Positions 26,387 through 36,300 of a stretch of DNA of 55,859 nt are shown one piece after another (the first letter of the stretch is position 1; every line of letters starts with the position of its first letter). The notes under the pieces are model-generated. The model did no database searches. It worked only from the letters and a program-made list of their open reading frames with translations, and had not been told where the DNA came from. Source of the stretch: Saprospiraceae bacterium (GTDB taxonomy: Bacteria > Bacteroidota > Bacteroidia > Chitinophagales > Saprospiraceae). A program made the translations under genes and the position numbers. The DNA is taken from positions 4,627 through 60,485 of the forward strand of contig JAHDHW010000013.1 in the NCBI GenBank assembly GCA_020631105.1. Direction: 5' to 3'.

Positions 26387-27508
26387 ATGTTTCTAAACAA
26401 CAGTAATTTAGATAACCTATTAGTACAGGTTAAGGACATGAATGTTCTCGAGAATGAAGTACTAGTTTTTTTAATAGGAGAGCATACTGAGATAGATCTT
26501 GATGATTTAATTCGTCGCTTAGAGCCTTTAAATATAACCTTCTTTGGAGGCGTGTTTACAGGGTTGATTGACGGGCCTGATAATCATACTGACGGAATTA
26601 TATTGAAGAAATATCCTTGTTTGAGCCCTCCTTGCTTAGTTCGGGGCTTAGAATCGGATCAATTTGAAATTCCTGAGATTCGATCAATAATTACAAAGAA
26701 CGAAAGAAGTAAAGCCACAATATTCACTATAGTGGACGGACTGACTTCGAATATAGCGACCTATCTTGATAAACTTTATCAACACGTCGGAACTAGCGCC
26801 AAAGTAATCGGAGGCGGAGCCGGATCACTTACCTTACAACAAAGCCCCTGTGTCTTTAATAAAGACGGCGTATTTCAGGATGCGGCTATAATTTGCCTTC
26901 TAGATCTTGAGATTAGTTTAAGTGTTAAGCATGGATGGACGAAACTTATTGGGCCTATGATCGCTACAAAAACTAATAAGAATGTAATTTATGAGCTAAA
27001 CTGGGAAAATGCTTTTACAGTATATAAAGATGCACTGGACAAGGACTCCGGAAAAGATATTCAACAGGATAACTTTTTTAGTATTGCTAAAGGGTACCCC
27101 TTTGGAATAATAAAAGACAACGGAGAGGATATTGTCCGGGATCCTATTTCAACAGGTGATAATGGGGAATTAATTTGTGTTGGAGAAGTTCCTGAAAATA
27201 CAGTTCTTTATATTTTGAAAGGCCATCAGGAGGAGTTAATTCAATCTGCCAAAAGTGCAACCGAAGAGTGCCTTAAAGGTGTGACTGAGAATATTTATGA
27301 TGCCCTGATTGTAGATTGTATTTCCAGAACTTTATTTTTGGAAGATGAGTTTAGTCAGGAGTTAGGGGCTATCGAAACACAAATGCAAAACGCAGGAACA
27401 GCTACCAGAGCACAGGGAATACTTAGTTTAGGGGAGATTGCTTCTTCCGGAGAAGGAGTATTAGAGTTTTATAATAAAACGCTTGTAGTAGGAGCACTAT
27501 TCAACTAA
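26387..27508 (+). CDS. FIST domain sensory protein (NosP-like)
   Basis: A 373-residue cytoplasmic protein covering FIST_N (about 25-215) and FIST_C (about 220-360). Clues are EVLVFLIGEHTEIDLDDL, the glycine-rich AKVIGGGAGSLTLQQ, the linker GWTKLIGPM and the closing AQGILSLGEIASSGEGVLEF with YNKTLVVGAL, both typical of FIST_C. FIST proteins are small-molecule or haem-linked sensors; NosP proteins sense nitric oxide and are encoded beside a hybrid histidine kinase that they regulate. Here the gene is 90 bases upstream of such a kinase on the same strand. Ligand identity is inferred from that arrangement only. Confidence 0.88.
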   Translation: MFLNNSNLDNLLVQVKDMNVLENEVLVFLIGEHTEIDLDDLIRRLEPLNITFFGGVFTGLIDGPDNHTDGIILKKYPCLSPPCLVRGLESDQFEIPEIRSIITKNERSKATIFTIVDGLTSNIATYLDKLYQHVGTSAKVIGGGAGSLTLQQSPCVFNKDGVFQDAAIICLLDLEISLSVKHGWTKLIGPMIATKTNKNVIYELNWENAFTVYKDALDKDSGKDIQQDNFFSIAKGYPFGIIKDNGEDIVRDPISTGDNGELICVGEVPENTVLYILKGHQEELIQSAKSATEECLKGVTENIYDALIVDCISRTLFLEDEFSQELGAIETQMQNAGTATRAQGILSLGEIASSGEGVLEFYNKTLVVGALFN

Positions 27509-27598
27509 AAACGAATCTTGCTGTTTTTAGTGTTAATCTGATAAATAAAACTGCGATTTGATAGCTTGTATTCAACCAGGGAAGGATAGATTTAAATA

Positions 27599-30478
27599 AT
27601 GATAGATAAGCATATTAAAATAGTTCAGGACATTTCTCTTTTGTATGAGTTATCTCTTGCAATAGGGAATTCTTTGAGCTTTGAAGAAAATTGCTACAAT
27701 TTTATTAAGTCAATTCTGGCCAGAAAAAACCTCGCCTATGGAGGTATTTGGGTCCTTGATAATTCAAAGGACACTGACGGTAATCAATTTAAACTAACCT
27801 TCGATTTTCCGAATTTACGTACAGACGAGGAGGAGTCAAAGAAAGAAAAAATCTTTGATAAAATTTTCGAAGATGGTTCCTTTGCTATCGTTAAAGAAGA
27901 AGATGATGACTTTTCTGCAATAGCTCACCAGGACGGAGTGGAAAGCGGAGCCTATATTCTATTCGGAATGCCCGAAGTAGGCGTAATCCAGTTTTATACC
28001 TCAAAGCCGGATAATTTTACACATGAAGACTGTCTTAAACTAACTAAGGTAATTCTTAAGTTTTCAGTAATTCTCAAAGGATGTATTGCTTTTGAGAGTT
28101 TAAAGACGGAGACCTCAGAGAAAATAAAATTCCAGGAGGCCCTCTACAAGAGCGAACAAGAATACCGCTTGATGGTCAATAGTATCGCCGAGGGGATTGT
28201 CATCACTGATTTGGAAGGGAGGATCATTTTTGTTAATGAGCAGATGTGCCTGCTTACCGGTTATACATTAGAAGAAGTTAAAGGGAAAAAGCCCGCTGAC
28301 GTTTTCCTGGCAGAAGGTGCTCAAAAGCTAGAAGAAGAAAGACTGGAGCTAAGAAAAAAGGATATCTCTGATTCCTATGTTCTGGAACATAAAACCAAGA
28401 ATGGCGACACCTGGTTTGCACAAGTCAAAGCATCGCCTTACAAAGACATCAAGGGAAATATCATAGGTACCGTTGGAGCGGCGGTAGATATTACAGATAA
28501 GTACAAAGCAGAAAAACTACTGCTGGAGAGCGAAGAAAAATTCCGGAAAGTTCTTTTCAATGCACTTGATGCTATCGTTATTATTGATAAAGATTTTAAA
28601 GTCTTGGAATGGAATAGCCAGGCCGAAAAAATATTTAGATACCCGGTAGAATATGTTAGCGGAAATAATTTATTAGATCTTATTGTCGATAAAACAACTG
28701 AGCGGCACGCTGTCAATGAATACCTGGAAAGAATCAACGAATCCGAACAAAATGACCGGATCGAATTAGTAGCAGTTGACAGCTTCGGCAAAAACTTCAA
28801 TATTGAGTTAAGCGCTATTTCAATTACCGTAAAAGGGGAGTCAATGATGAGTTTGTTTATCAGAGATATCACCAAGCGAAAAGAGAATGAAGAAGCATTA
28901 ATCAGAGCCAAGCAAAAGGCTGAAGCGGCTCGAATTGCAGAGCAACAATTTCTTGCTACGATGAGTCACGAGATTCGTACACCAATGAATTCGGTAATCG
29001 GGATGACGCATCTCTTGTCAAAAACGACAATGGATAATAAGCAATCTGAGTACCTAAAAGCGCTGTCCTTTTCTGCCGAAAGCCTTTTAGGGATTATTAA
29101 TGATATACTTGACTTCTCTAAGATCGAAGCTGGAGAGATTACTTTTGAAAAGAAGCCTTTTGACCTTTTCTATCTTTGCCGTTCTTTGGTTACGAGTTTT
29201 ACCTTAAAAGAAAAGCCTCTCGAGATCAAGTTCTCCTACGATAACAAAATAAACCAACAACTGGAAGGCGATTTTACCCGGCTCAACCAAATCCTATCGA
29301 ATCTATTAGGCAATGCGTATAAGTTTACGAAAGAAGGGCATATTGGTCTCCATGTCAAAATGGTAGAACGTCAAAACCAACAAGTAAAGGTTCAATTTGA
29401 TATCTCAGATACGGGGGTAGGTATCCCTGCAAATCGGCTGGATTCAATTTTCGAAAGCTTTAAGCAAGCTGACCGAAGTATCACCCGGAAGTTTGGAGGT
29501 ACTGGCTTAGGATTGGCAATTGTAAAACAATTAGTCACCCTTCAGGGAGGGGAGATCAAAGTTAAAAGCGAAATAGATAAAGGATCTACTTTTAGTATTA
29601 CTCTCCCATTTCGAATGAAGCTTGCCAGCGAAACCGAAGCAAAGCGACCGGTGTTAGTTGAGGATAATCCTGAGGTTGAATTGCAGATTAAGCAAGGTAA
29701 ATACCTTATTGTAGAGGACAATTTGATGAACCAACGCCTGATTAAAGAAGTATTCCGATTATGGAACTGTGAAAAAATTCAGTTTGCTGAAAATGGAATT
29801 GAAGCCGTTGAGAAAACAGAAAAAGAAGCCTTTGATCTGATTCTGATGGATTTGCATATGCCTGAGATGGATGGCTTCGAAGCAACTGCAAACATCAGAG
29901 CAAATGAGCACAATCCGAATACCCAAATTCCTATCATTGCACTTACCGCCACGGTACTGCAAAAGGATAAGGACCGAGCCTATAGTGTAGGGATAAATGA
30001 TTTTTTACCGAAACCATTCCGTCCCGAAAATCTTAAAGGAACACTCTATAAATGGCTGAAGTTGGAGACTTCTCAAAAAGAACAGGTGCAAGCAGGCGGA
30101 GACGAAGGCAATGGAGATTTCCCACAGTATGATCTCGAAGCTCTCAAGGCAATTAGTAAGGATAATAATAGATTTTTACTGGATATGATTAATATCTTTT
30201 TAGAGACTGTTCCTTCCAATTTAATGTTGATGAAAGAACATCATGCGGCAAAAGAGTGGAAAGAACTTAGTTTAGTTGCACATAAAGTAAAATCAAGCTT
30301 TTCTTCAGTAGGGATGTTGGAACAAACCAACGACTGTATTAAAATCGAGCGTCTAGTGGATGCTAATGATTTTGATACCAATACGATAGGGAGTATCATT
30401 GCGAAGTTGAATACCAGCGCCCAAAAAATTTATCCGATGTTAAAAATGGAGTTTCTGAAAATTCGATCAAGCAGATAA
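27599..30478 (+). CDS. Hybrid histidine kinase: GAF-like, two PAS, HisKA, HATPase, REC, Hpt
   Basis: A 959-residue cytoplasmic hybrid kinase without transmembrane helices. Order: a GAF-like N-terminal region (about 1-165), PAS 1 (about 185-300, GIVITDLEGRIIFVNEQMC), PAS 2 (about 310-425, AIVIIDKDFKVLEWNSQAEK), HisKA with His457 (MSHEIRTPMNSVIGM), HATPase (DTGVGIP, FGGTGLGLAIVKQLV), receiver with Asp751 (LILMDLHMPEMDGFEA) and a C-terminal Hpt with His895 (VAHKVKSSFSSVGM). The His-Asp-His relay implies a separate output regulator, not in the window. The cytoplasmic FIST protein upstream is the likely input partner. It converges on nudK with only four bases between stop codons. Confidence 0.92.
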   Translation: MIDKHIKIVQDISLLYELSLAIGNSLSFEENCYNFIKSILARKNLAYGGIWVLDNSKDTDGNQFKLTFDFPNLRTDEEESKKEKIFDKIFEDGSFAIVKEEDDDFSAIAHQDGVESGAYILFGMPEVGVIQFYTSKPDNFTHEDCLKLTKVILKFSVILKGCIAFESLKTETSEKIKFQEALYKSEQEYRLMVNSIAEGIVITDLEGRIIFVNEQMCLLTGYTLEEVKGKKPADVFLAEGAQKLEEERLELRKKDISDSYVLEHKTKNGDTWFAQVKASPYKDIKGNIIGTVGAAVDITDKYKAEKLLLESEEKFRKVLFNALDAIVIIDKDFKVLEWNSQAEKIFRYPVEYVSGNNLLDLIVDKTTERHAVNEYLERINESEQNDRIELVAVDSFGKNFNIELSAISITVKGESMMSLFIRDITKRKENEEALIRAKQKAEAARIAEQQFLATMSHEIRTPMNSVIGMTHLLSKTTMDNKQSEYLKALSFSAESLLGIINDILDFSKIEAGEITFEKKPFDLFYLCRSLVTSFTLKEKPLEIKFSYDNKINQQLEGDFTRLNQILSNLLGNAYKFTKEGHIGLHVKMVERQNQQVKVQFDISDTGVGIPANRLDSIFESFKQADRSITRKFGGTGLGLAIVKQLVTLQGGEIKVKSEIDKGSTFSITLPFRMKLASETEAKRPVLVEDNPEVELQIKQGKYLIVEDNLMNQRLIKEVFRLWNCEKIQFAENGIEAVEKTEKEAFDLILMDLHMPEMDGFEATANIRANEHNPNTQIPIIALTATVLQKDKDRAYSVGINDFLPKPFRPENLKGTLYKWLKLETSQKEQVQAGGDEGNGDFPQYDLEALKAISKDNNRFLLDMINIFLETVPSNLMLMKEHHAAKEWKELSLVAHKVKSSFSSVGMLEQTNDCIKIERLVDANDFDTNTIGSIIAKLNTSAQKIYPMLKMEFLKIRSSR

Positions 30479-30482
30479 GTCA

Positions 30483-31073
30483 TTATAAAATATTCTTTAA
30501 CCTCAAATGCTGAAGCAACATTATAGTCTTTGCATCTTTGATCTCTCCGGTATCAATCATTTCCATTGCCTTTTCGAAGTTTACTTTTAACACCTCAATC
30601 TCTTCGTGCTCTTCTTCGGCACCACCACCTTCACTTTGTTTCATCGACTCTGTATACGCAGCAATAAAAAAGTATAAAATCTCAGTTACGGACCCCGGCG
30701 ACATATACGCTTCAAATATTTTTTCTACATTCTGAATGTGATATCCCGTTTCTTCTTCAGTCTCTCGTCGAATCGCTTTCTCCGGAGATTCATCATCCAG
30801 TAGTCCTGCACATGCTTCGATCAGCATTCCGGACTCATTACCATTTACTAAGGTAGGCAGTCGGAATTGACGGGTAAGAATAACCGTTTGATCCTCTTGA
30901 TTATAAAGTAAAATAACCGCACCGTTGCCACGGTCATAAGCTTCCCGACTTTGTTGCTCCCATTTCCCTTTTTTGTTGAGGTATTCAAAGTTCGCTTTTC
31001 TTAAAGTGTACCAGTTGTCTGAAAGGACTTCGAGTTGAAGATTTCTGATTTTACCGTTTGCCTGAGTTTTCAT
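30483..31073 (-). CDS. nudK: GDP-mannose pyrophosphatase NudK (Nudix hydrolase)
   Basis: A 196-residue Nudix hydrolase. The Nudix box is GLLDDESPEKAIRRETEEET followed by GY, with the REtEEetG core. The surrounding segments YDRGNGAVILLYN, QFRLPTLVNGNESGMLIEAC, YMSPGSVTEILYFF and EIEVLKVNFEKAMEMIDTGE closely follow Escherichia coli NudK. That enzyme hydrolyses GDP-mannose to GMP and mannose-1-phosphate. Cytoplasmic, monocistronic. The Gly/Glu-rich loop EGGGAEEEHEE is also present in the NudK group. Confidence 0.92.
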   Translation of the reverse strand: MKTQANGKIRNLQLEVLSDNWYTLRKANFEYLNKKGKWEQQSREAYDRGNGAVILLYNQEDQTVILTRQFRLPTLVNGNESGMLIEACAGLLDDESPEKAIRRETEEETGYHIQNVEKIFEAYMSPGSVTEILYFFIAAYTESMKQSEGGGAEEEHEEIEVLKVNFEKAMEMIDTGEIKDAKTIMLLQHLRLKNIL

Positions 31074-31421
31074 ATTGGGTTTAGTTTTAGTTCGCTCTAC
31101 GATGATCTAGCTATTTGCTAAGCTATAATTTTTCATTCAAACTACTAAGGCGAGCACCAGTATAATAAGCCAAAGTTGATTTTTAAGTATTCGCTGATTT
31201 AACAGCGCTGAATAAAGGGGCTTCGAAGGATCAAAAAATCATAAAGTATGTTCTACGGAGAAAAGTATCGGAAGGTTATTCCGAAAAATTGAACAGGCTA
31301 GCAAGTAATTTGCTAACCTGTTTTAATTCAGCCTTTAATTATTATCAAAATTCTTAGAGATATGATCTATCACTACGAAGCGATGACACGATCACATGAC
31401 CGTAGGCCGATCGCCTCAGTC
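31074..31421. other. Intergenic region between two minus-strand genes
   Basis: It holds the nudK promoter region and the terminator-like hairpin at 31292-31322 downstream of the pirin gene. I see no other feature. Confidence 0.5.
31292..31322. terminator. Hairpin terminator after the exported pirin gene
   Basis: AACAGG...TAGCAA pairs with TTGCTA...CCTGTT, with one mismatch in the stem and a short loop. A T-rich run follows on the plus strand and a weaker one on the minus strand. The pirin gene ends about 100 bases upstream on the minus strand. Confidence 0.55.
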
Positions 31422-32300
31422 TTAGTTGAGTTGCATCGGAACTTCCATAAGTAAGACCTTCGCCTTATTGTCTGCCTTGATTTTTAATTGATTGGTATCC
31501 CAAACGCCAAAGCCATCTCGCTTTTCCAATATTTGCCCTTCAATGGTTACACTCCCTTCTAAGACAAAAGCATAAACGCCATTGCCAGGAGATTTTACTT
31601 GATAAGTAGTCTCGAAACCTTTTTCCAGATTACCCATGTGAAACCATGCATTCTGATGAATCCATACTCCTTCGTCATTTTGGTTTGGAGATAATATTTG
31701 CGAAAACTGGTTCTTTAGTTGTTGATTCGCTAAAGTGATCTGATCATAGCGAGGGGTGACGTTCTTTTTATTTGGGAATAACCAAATTTGAAGAAACTTT
31801 ACAGCCTGATCGCTATTCTTATTATACTCACTATGGAATACGCCAGTGCCGGCACTCATGGCCTGTACGTCTCCTTGCTTGATGACTGTTGTATTCCCCA
31901 TGCTGTCCTTATGTTCTAAGTCTCCTTCCAGCGGAATAGAGATGATCTCCATATTATCATGCGGATGTGTATTGAACCCTTTGCCTCCGTCAACGATGTC
32001 GTCGTTTAATACACGTAGTACTCCGAAGTGCATTCGCTCCGGGTTATAATAATTTGCAAAACTAAAAGAGTGATGAGAATCCAGCCAACCATGGTTAGCA
32101 TGACCTCGGGTATTTGCTTTATGAAGTACCGTTTTCATTGTTCTTACTTCTTTATTTGGTAAATGATTAAATCCGACTCTGTCCATGAGCTTGTCGTAGG
32201 TAGAGTCTTTTTTGGTTTCGTTTGCTTTCGCAACTTTCCCTCCGGCGATTACGCCTGCGGCTCCAAGGAGAGATTTCTTAAGGAATTTTTTTCGGTCCAT
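31422..32300 (-). CDS. Exported pirin-family protein (YhhW-like) with Tat-like leader
   Basis: A 292-residue bicupin. The leader MDRKKFLKKSLLGAAGVIAG resembles a Tat signal (S/T-R-R-x-F-L-K) but has Arg-Lys instead of Arg-Arg, then an alanine/glycine-rich hydrophobic stretch. The pirin core starts VLHKANTRGHANHGWLDSHH, with metal-site motifs FNTHPHDNMEIISIPLEG and GTGVFHSEYN. This is the short YhhW-type pirin (quercetinase-like) with an added leader. If the leader is active, the protein would be periplasmic, unusual for pirins. Located 111 bases downstream of an AraC-family regulator on the same strand, which may control it. Confidence 0.85.
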   Translation of the reverse strand: MDRKKFLKKSLLGAAGVIAGGKVAKANETKKDSTYDKLMDRVGFNHLPNKEVRTMKTVLHKANTRGHANHGWLDSHHSFSFANYYNPERMHFGVLRVLNDDIVDGGKGFNTHPHDNMEIISIPLEGDLEHKDSMGNTTVIKQGDVQAMSAGTGVFHSEYNKNSDQAVKFLQIWLFPNKKNVTPRYDQITLANQQLKNQFSQILSPNQNDEGVWIHQNAWFHMGNLEKGFETTYQVKSPGNGVYAFVLEGSVTIEGQILEKRDGFGVWDTNQLKIKADNKAKVLLMEVPMQLN

Positions 32301-32339
32301 GTTAAATGTTTAAGATGGTTAATGGGCTAATTATGTATA

Positions 32340-32347
32340 CAAAGTTA
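32340..32347 (-). promoter_or_regulatory. Putative -7 box of the exported pirin gene
   Basis: On the minus strand TAACTTTG matches the Bacteroidota TAnnTTTG element, 40 bases before the pirin start. A small inverted repeat AGCCTGAAGGCT (32348-32359) is directly upstream. No clear -33 TTG is seen. Confidence 0.4.
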
Positions 32348-32411
32348 AGCCTGAAGGCTCCCTTAGTAAATATGAGAATCCGAGTAAAACTTATGAAAAT
32401 CCGAGGTAATG

Positions 32412-33293
32412 CTAAGAATGATATGATTTCCGAAATTCAGAAGGACTCTGACCGGTACATTTCTTGAAAAACTGGCTAAAGTTCGCCGGAGCACTAAAGC
32501 CTAGTTCATAGGCGATTTCCTTCGCCGTCAGCTCGGCGAATAATAATAATCGTTTTGCAGCGACAGTTATCCTGGATTGGATATGTTCTTTGACCGATTT
32601 CCCAGTAAGGGATTTGATGGTTGCATTAAGATAATCTGCTGAAACATTGAGTTGCTCCGCATATTGCTGAACTAAATGCCAGGACTTATAATGTTCTTCT
32701 AAGAGGAGTTTGAAATTTTTTAGGATCGTTACGGATGCTTGTACTTTTTGAGTATTACTCTCTTTTGCCATCGAACAGTTTGCATAACACCTGATCAATA
32801 AGAGTTTAAGCCAGGCGCCAATGGCCTGATATTTAAAAGCGTGTTCAGCATGTAAGGTCGAAAATATTTGTTCGGCAAAATTATAAATCACAGAGAATTC
32901 AGCCTTCTCAATATACAGGGGAGGGGAGTAGCCAAAGTCATGAAAGAGAAAGAGGTCCTCAATAAAACGACGATCAATTCCATTTTCTAACATAAACTGG
33001 GGAGAGAAAGTAATCGCAAATCCAAAGGATTTTTCCTCTTCAATTACCTGATGAATCTGACCTGGACTGACAAAGTAAATTTGCTGTGGGCTCAGCTTGA
33101 ATTCATTAAAGTCTATAAGATGCTTACCGCTGGCTTTTTGTACAATGACGAGGGTGTAATATTCATGTCGATGCGGATCATCAGCTTTACCATCTGCTTT
33201 GTCGTAGATATCCTCCATCCGCTTAATGTCGAAGGACAAAGCATGATCATAAGGATGGATGTCTTTATAGGTTTTAATATTTTGCATAGTCAA
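32412..33293 (-). CDS. AraC-family transcriptional regulator
   Basis: A 293-residue regulator (MTMQN; the second Met at 33287 is an equally good start). The N-terminal cupin-like sensing domain (about 40-160) includes HRHEYYTLVIVQKASGKHLI and YFVSPGQIHQV. The C-terminal double helix-turn-helix (about 190-290) has LNVSADYLNATIKSLTGKSV, KRLLLFAELTAKEIAYELGF and NFSQFFKKCTGQSPSEFRK. It is upstream of the exported pirin gene, a likely target. The inducer is unknown. Confidence 0.92.
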   Translation of the reverse strand: MTMQNIKTYKDIHPYDHALSFDIKRMEDIYDKADGKADDPHRHEYYTLVIVQKASGKHLIDFNEFKLSPQQIYFVSPGQIHQVIEEEKSFGFAITFSPQFMLENGIDRRFIEDLFLFHDFGYSPPLYIEKAEFSVIYNFAEQIFSTLHAEHAFKYQAIGAWLKLLLIRCYANCSMAKESNTQKVQASVTILKNFKLLLEEHYKSWHLVQQYAEQLNVSADYLNATIKSLTGKSVKEHIQSRITVAAKRLLLFAELTAKEIAYELGFSAPANFSQFFKKCTGQSPSEFRKSYHS

Positions 33294-33326
33294 GCCGGAG
33301 GTATAAAATTAAGGAATACCAGCCGT

Positions 33327-33363
33327 AAAAAAAACCGGCATTAACACAAGGTTAAGGCCGGTT
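33327..33363 (-). terminator. Rho-independent terminator of the giant surface protein gene
   Basis: On the minus strand AACCGGC pairs with GCCGGTT and an inner TTAAC/GTTAA stem extends it, followed by T8. It starts 25 bases after the stop codon. Confidence 0.9.
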
Positions 33364-33387
33364 GTAAAAATTACTATGTCATTTTTC

Positions 33388-36300
33388 TTATTCTTGAATG
33401 ATAAATCGTCCTTTAGGAGATTTACCACTTTTTGTATTTTCTTTGATGAAGTAAATACCAGATGGTAACTCGCTAACATCTACATTTAGTACATTCCATC
33501 CTGCTGCCGGGGTAACATTGAATTGTTGCATAGTTACACCATTTGAGTTAATGATGGAAAAAGAGGTCTCATTAGCGGTAGATTGATATCTGACGTTTAA
33601 ATTGTGATTTCCTTTGAGAATAGGATTTGGATAAATAAGTAATTTACCTTCATCTCCACAATTAGTTTGAACATTGATTACGTCCGAGTAAACAAATGAT
33701 CCATCCAGATCAATTAGCTTTAATCGATAGTAATTGTCTTTACTTGCATCCTTATCGGTAAAGTAGTACTGTTGGAAATACTGCCCTCCCTGGCCTTCAA
33801 TAATATTGATCGTTTCGAAGTAAATGTTATTGCGGCTTCTTTGAATCTCATAATGACTGAACTTAATTTCGGATTGGGACTCCCATTGAAGCGCAACATT
33901 ACATTCATCGACTCTTCCCATAAAAAGCGTTAATTCAACAGGAAGTACTCCTGCATAGCTAAAGGCATAATCCTCTACTTCACCCGTTGCCCCTGCTCCG
34001 GTATAACTGAATTGCGCAAAAGCAGGTTCGCTTTCAAATAAACGGAATCGTGCATAGGACTCATCCAAAAGGATTGCTCCGGTAGGGATATCAAAGTTGT
34101 AGGTTGCTGTACCGGTTGATACCGCTTGACTGGTAATCATTTCACCGCTATCTGAGAAGTCTCCATCCTGATTGAAATCAATCCAGGCCACTAACCATCC
34201 GCTACCATTGACTGTAGCATCAAAGCTTCCGCCATCTGTTCCTTCTGTCCAGTTTTCAGGAGCATTCAAGGTGATTCCATCATCAGAAGTATCGCCATCT
34301 GCATTCGCATTCTGGATTGGGTCAGATTCGCTGTTAACAGAACTTCCTAAATATAAAGTAGGCGTGCTTGGTACTTCATGATAGGCTCCGTCTTCGGATA
34401 ACTTCGTTAGCTCGTAAGATGCCGGAAGATCACCAAGGTCAAGATCAACACTATTTATGAATCCAAAATCAATATCTGTGAGACTAGCAGTGCTAATCGT
34501 TTGAGTTTGATATACACTATTTGAGGTTGTGGTGGCTCCACTAGTGGTAGTAGTGGATTTGTCAAGCGGGTTACTGCTTGTTCCAATTGCGATTGTATAA
34601 GCGCCTGCTGGTAGATTATTAAAGGAATAAGTTCCCGACATGTCTACTGTTGTTTGACCAAGTGAGGTACCAGTATTATCGTAAAGGTAGATAATGTCAC
34701 CGCTTAGCATGCTTTCACCTCCGGTATTACATACACCATCCTCACTACCATCGTCTATACATACACTTCCACTTAGGCTAAATGTTCCGTTTAACCGAAA
34801 ACCAAAGTCAACATCTAAACTACAATCAGAAGTGCTACACCAAGTGTTACTACCACTAGCTACAGCTCCACCGCTGATGACCACCTGAGTAGTATTGTCG
34901 CTACCACCATCTGCATCATAAGAAGCAGTGTGATTGGTAGGTGTAACTACTTCAATGTCGTAGGTTCCATCAGGGAGGTTACTATAAGAATAGTATCCAT
35001 CGAGATCAGTATAGACTGTGTCAATATATGCACCTGTTGCATATGGTGTTCCATCAATTGTTACTGCTGAAGCATTGGTCAATATGACGGTTGCATCTCC
35101 AATGCCAGGCTCGTCACTGTCTTGTATATTATCATTGTCCGCATCAAGCCATACGAAATCTCCGATTACGCCTGCAGGTTGATAACCGAAATCTCCGCTG
35201 GTTAAATTTGTGCCATAATTGACCGTAACGGTATTTAAGTTATCACAAGCTGGATAACCTAAGGTGCTAAGTTCAGGGTCACTACAAGATAATCCGTCAG
35301 AGTCAGGGTCGGAGGTTTGGCTTGTTCCGGCAAGTGGACCTGAGGTAGTTTCTACTCCAATAGTGTAGGAGCCAGGTGCTAGTCCTGTGAACTGGTAAGA
35401 ACCCACTGGATTTCCATCCGTTCCATCACTTGTTGTAGTTGTGAAAAGAGCGTTGCCAGAATTACAAGGTGAACTGGATCCGCTACAAATATAAACTGTA
35501 ACTCCGGATACTCCTTCTTCTGTCCAGTCAAGTGTGCCGTTTGCATTTGCATCCCAGAAGATCATATCTCCGATGCTTCCCAGTTGTGCAAACCCGAAAT
35601 CTGTTGTTGTGTTTACTGTTCCGCCTGAGATACTAACATCTACGGATGCGGAAGTTGAATTAGAAAAAAGGTTGCCGGCACCATCTGTCGGAAGATCTGT
35701 ATCTGTTGTATCTATGACAACTTTATAGTTGCCATCAGCAAGGTTATCAAATAAGTAATTGCCATTAGCATCTGTAGTTGTTGATGTCAAAAGCACATAA
35801 GTACCATCATTATTATAATCTCCCCATAGTTCTACGGTAATATTTTCAATCCCTGTTTCAGCAGCTCCTAATTGAGCACCATCGCCATTAATATCTTTCC
35901 ATACGAGGTCGCCGATACTACCTGCTCCGTATGCTTTGTATCCAAAGTCAAGAGTATCTATCGTGCCACCACTCGTCGTTGTGCTTACACCTAATCCGTC
36001 ACAAGTGGTACAAGGGCCAACTTCATCAGGGTCTCCGCTTTGTAAGACCGAACTTGGAAAATCAGTATCTGTATTATCGACTACTATCAGATAATTATCA
36101 ACCGCTAAGCTGCCAAAAGAGTAGGTTCCTGTCGCGTCTGTAGTTGCTGTAGTAACATAGGCATCTGTTCCACTTTCGTAGGTTCCATTGTTGTTAACAT
36201 CTTTGTATAGGATTACATCAACATTTGGAATACCTTCGTCACTGGCATCTTTTACGCCATCTTCATCGAAGTCATAAAATAACTGATCTCCAATACTTGC

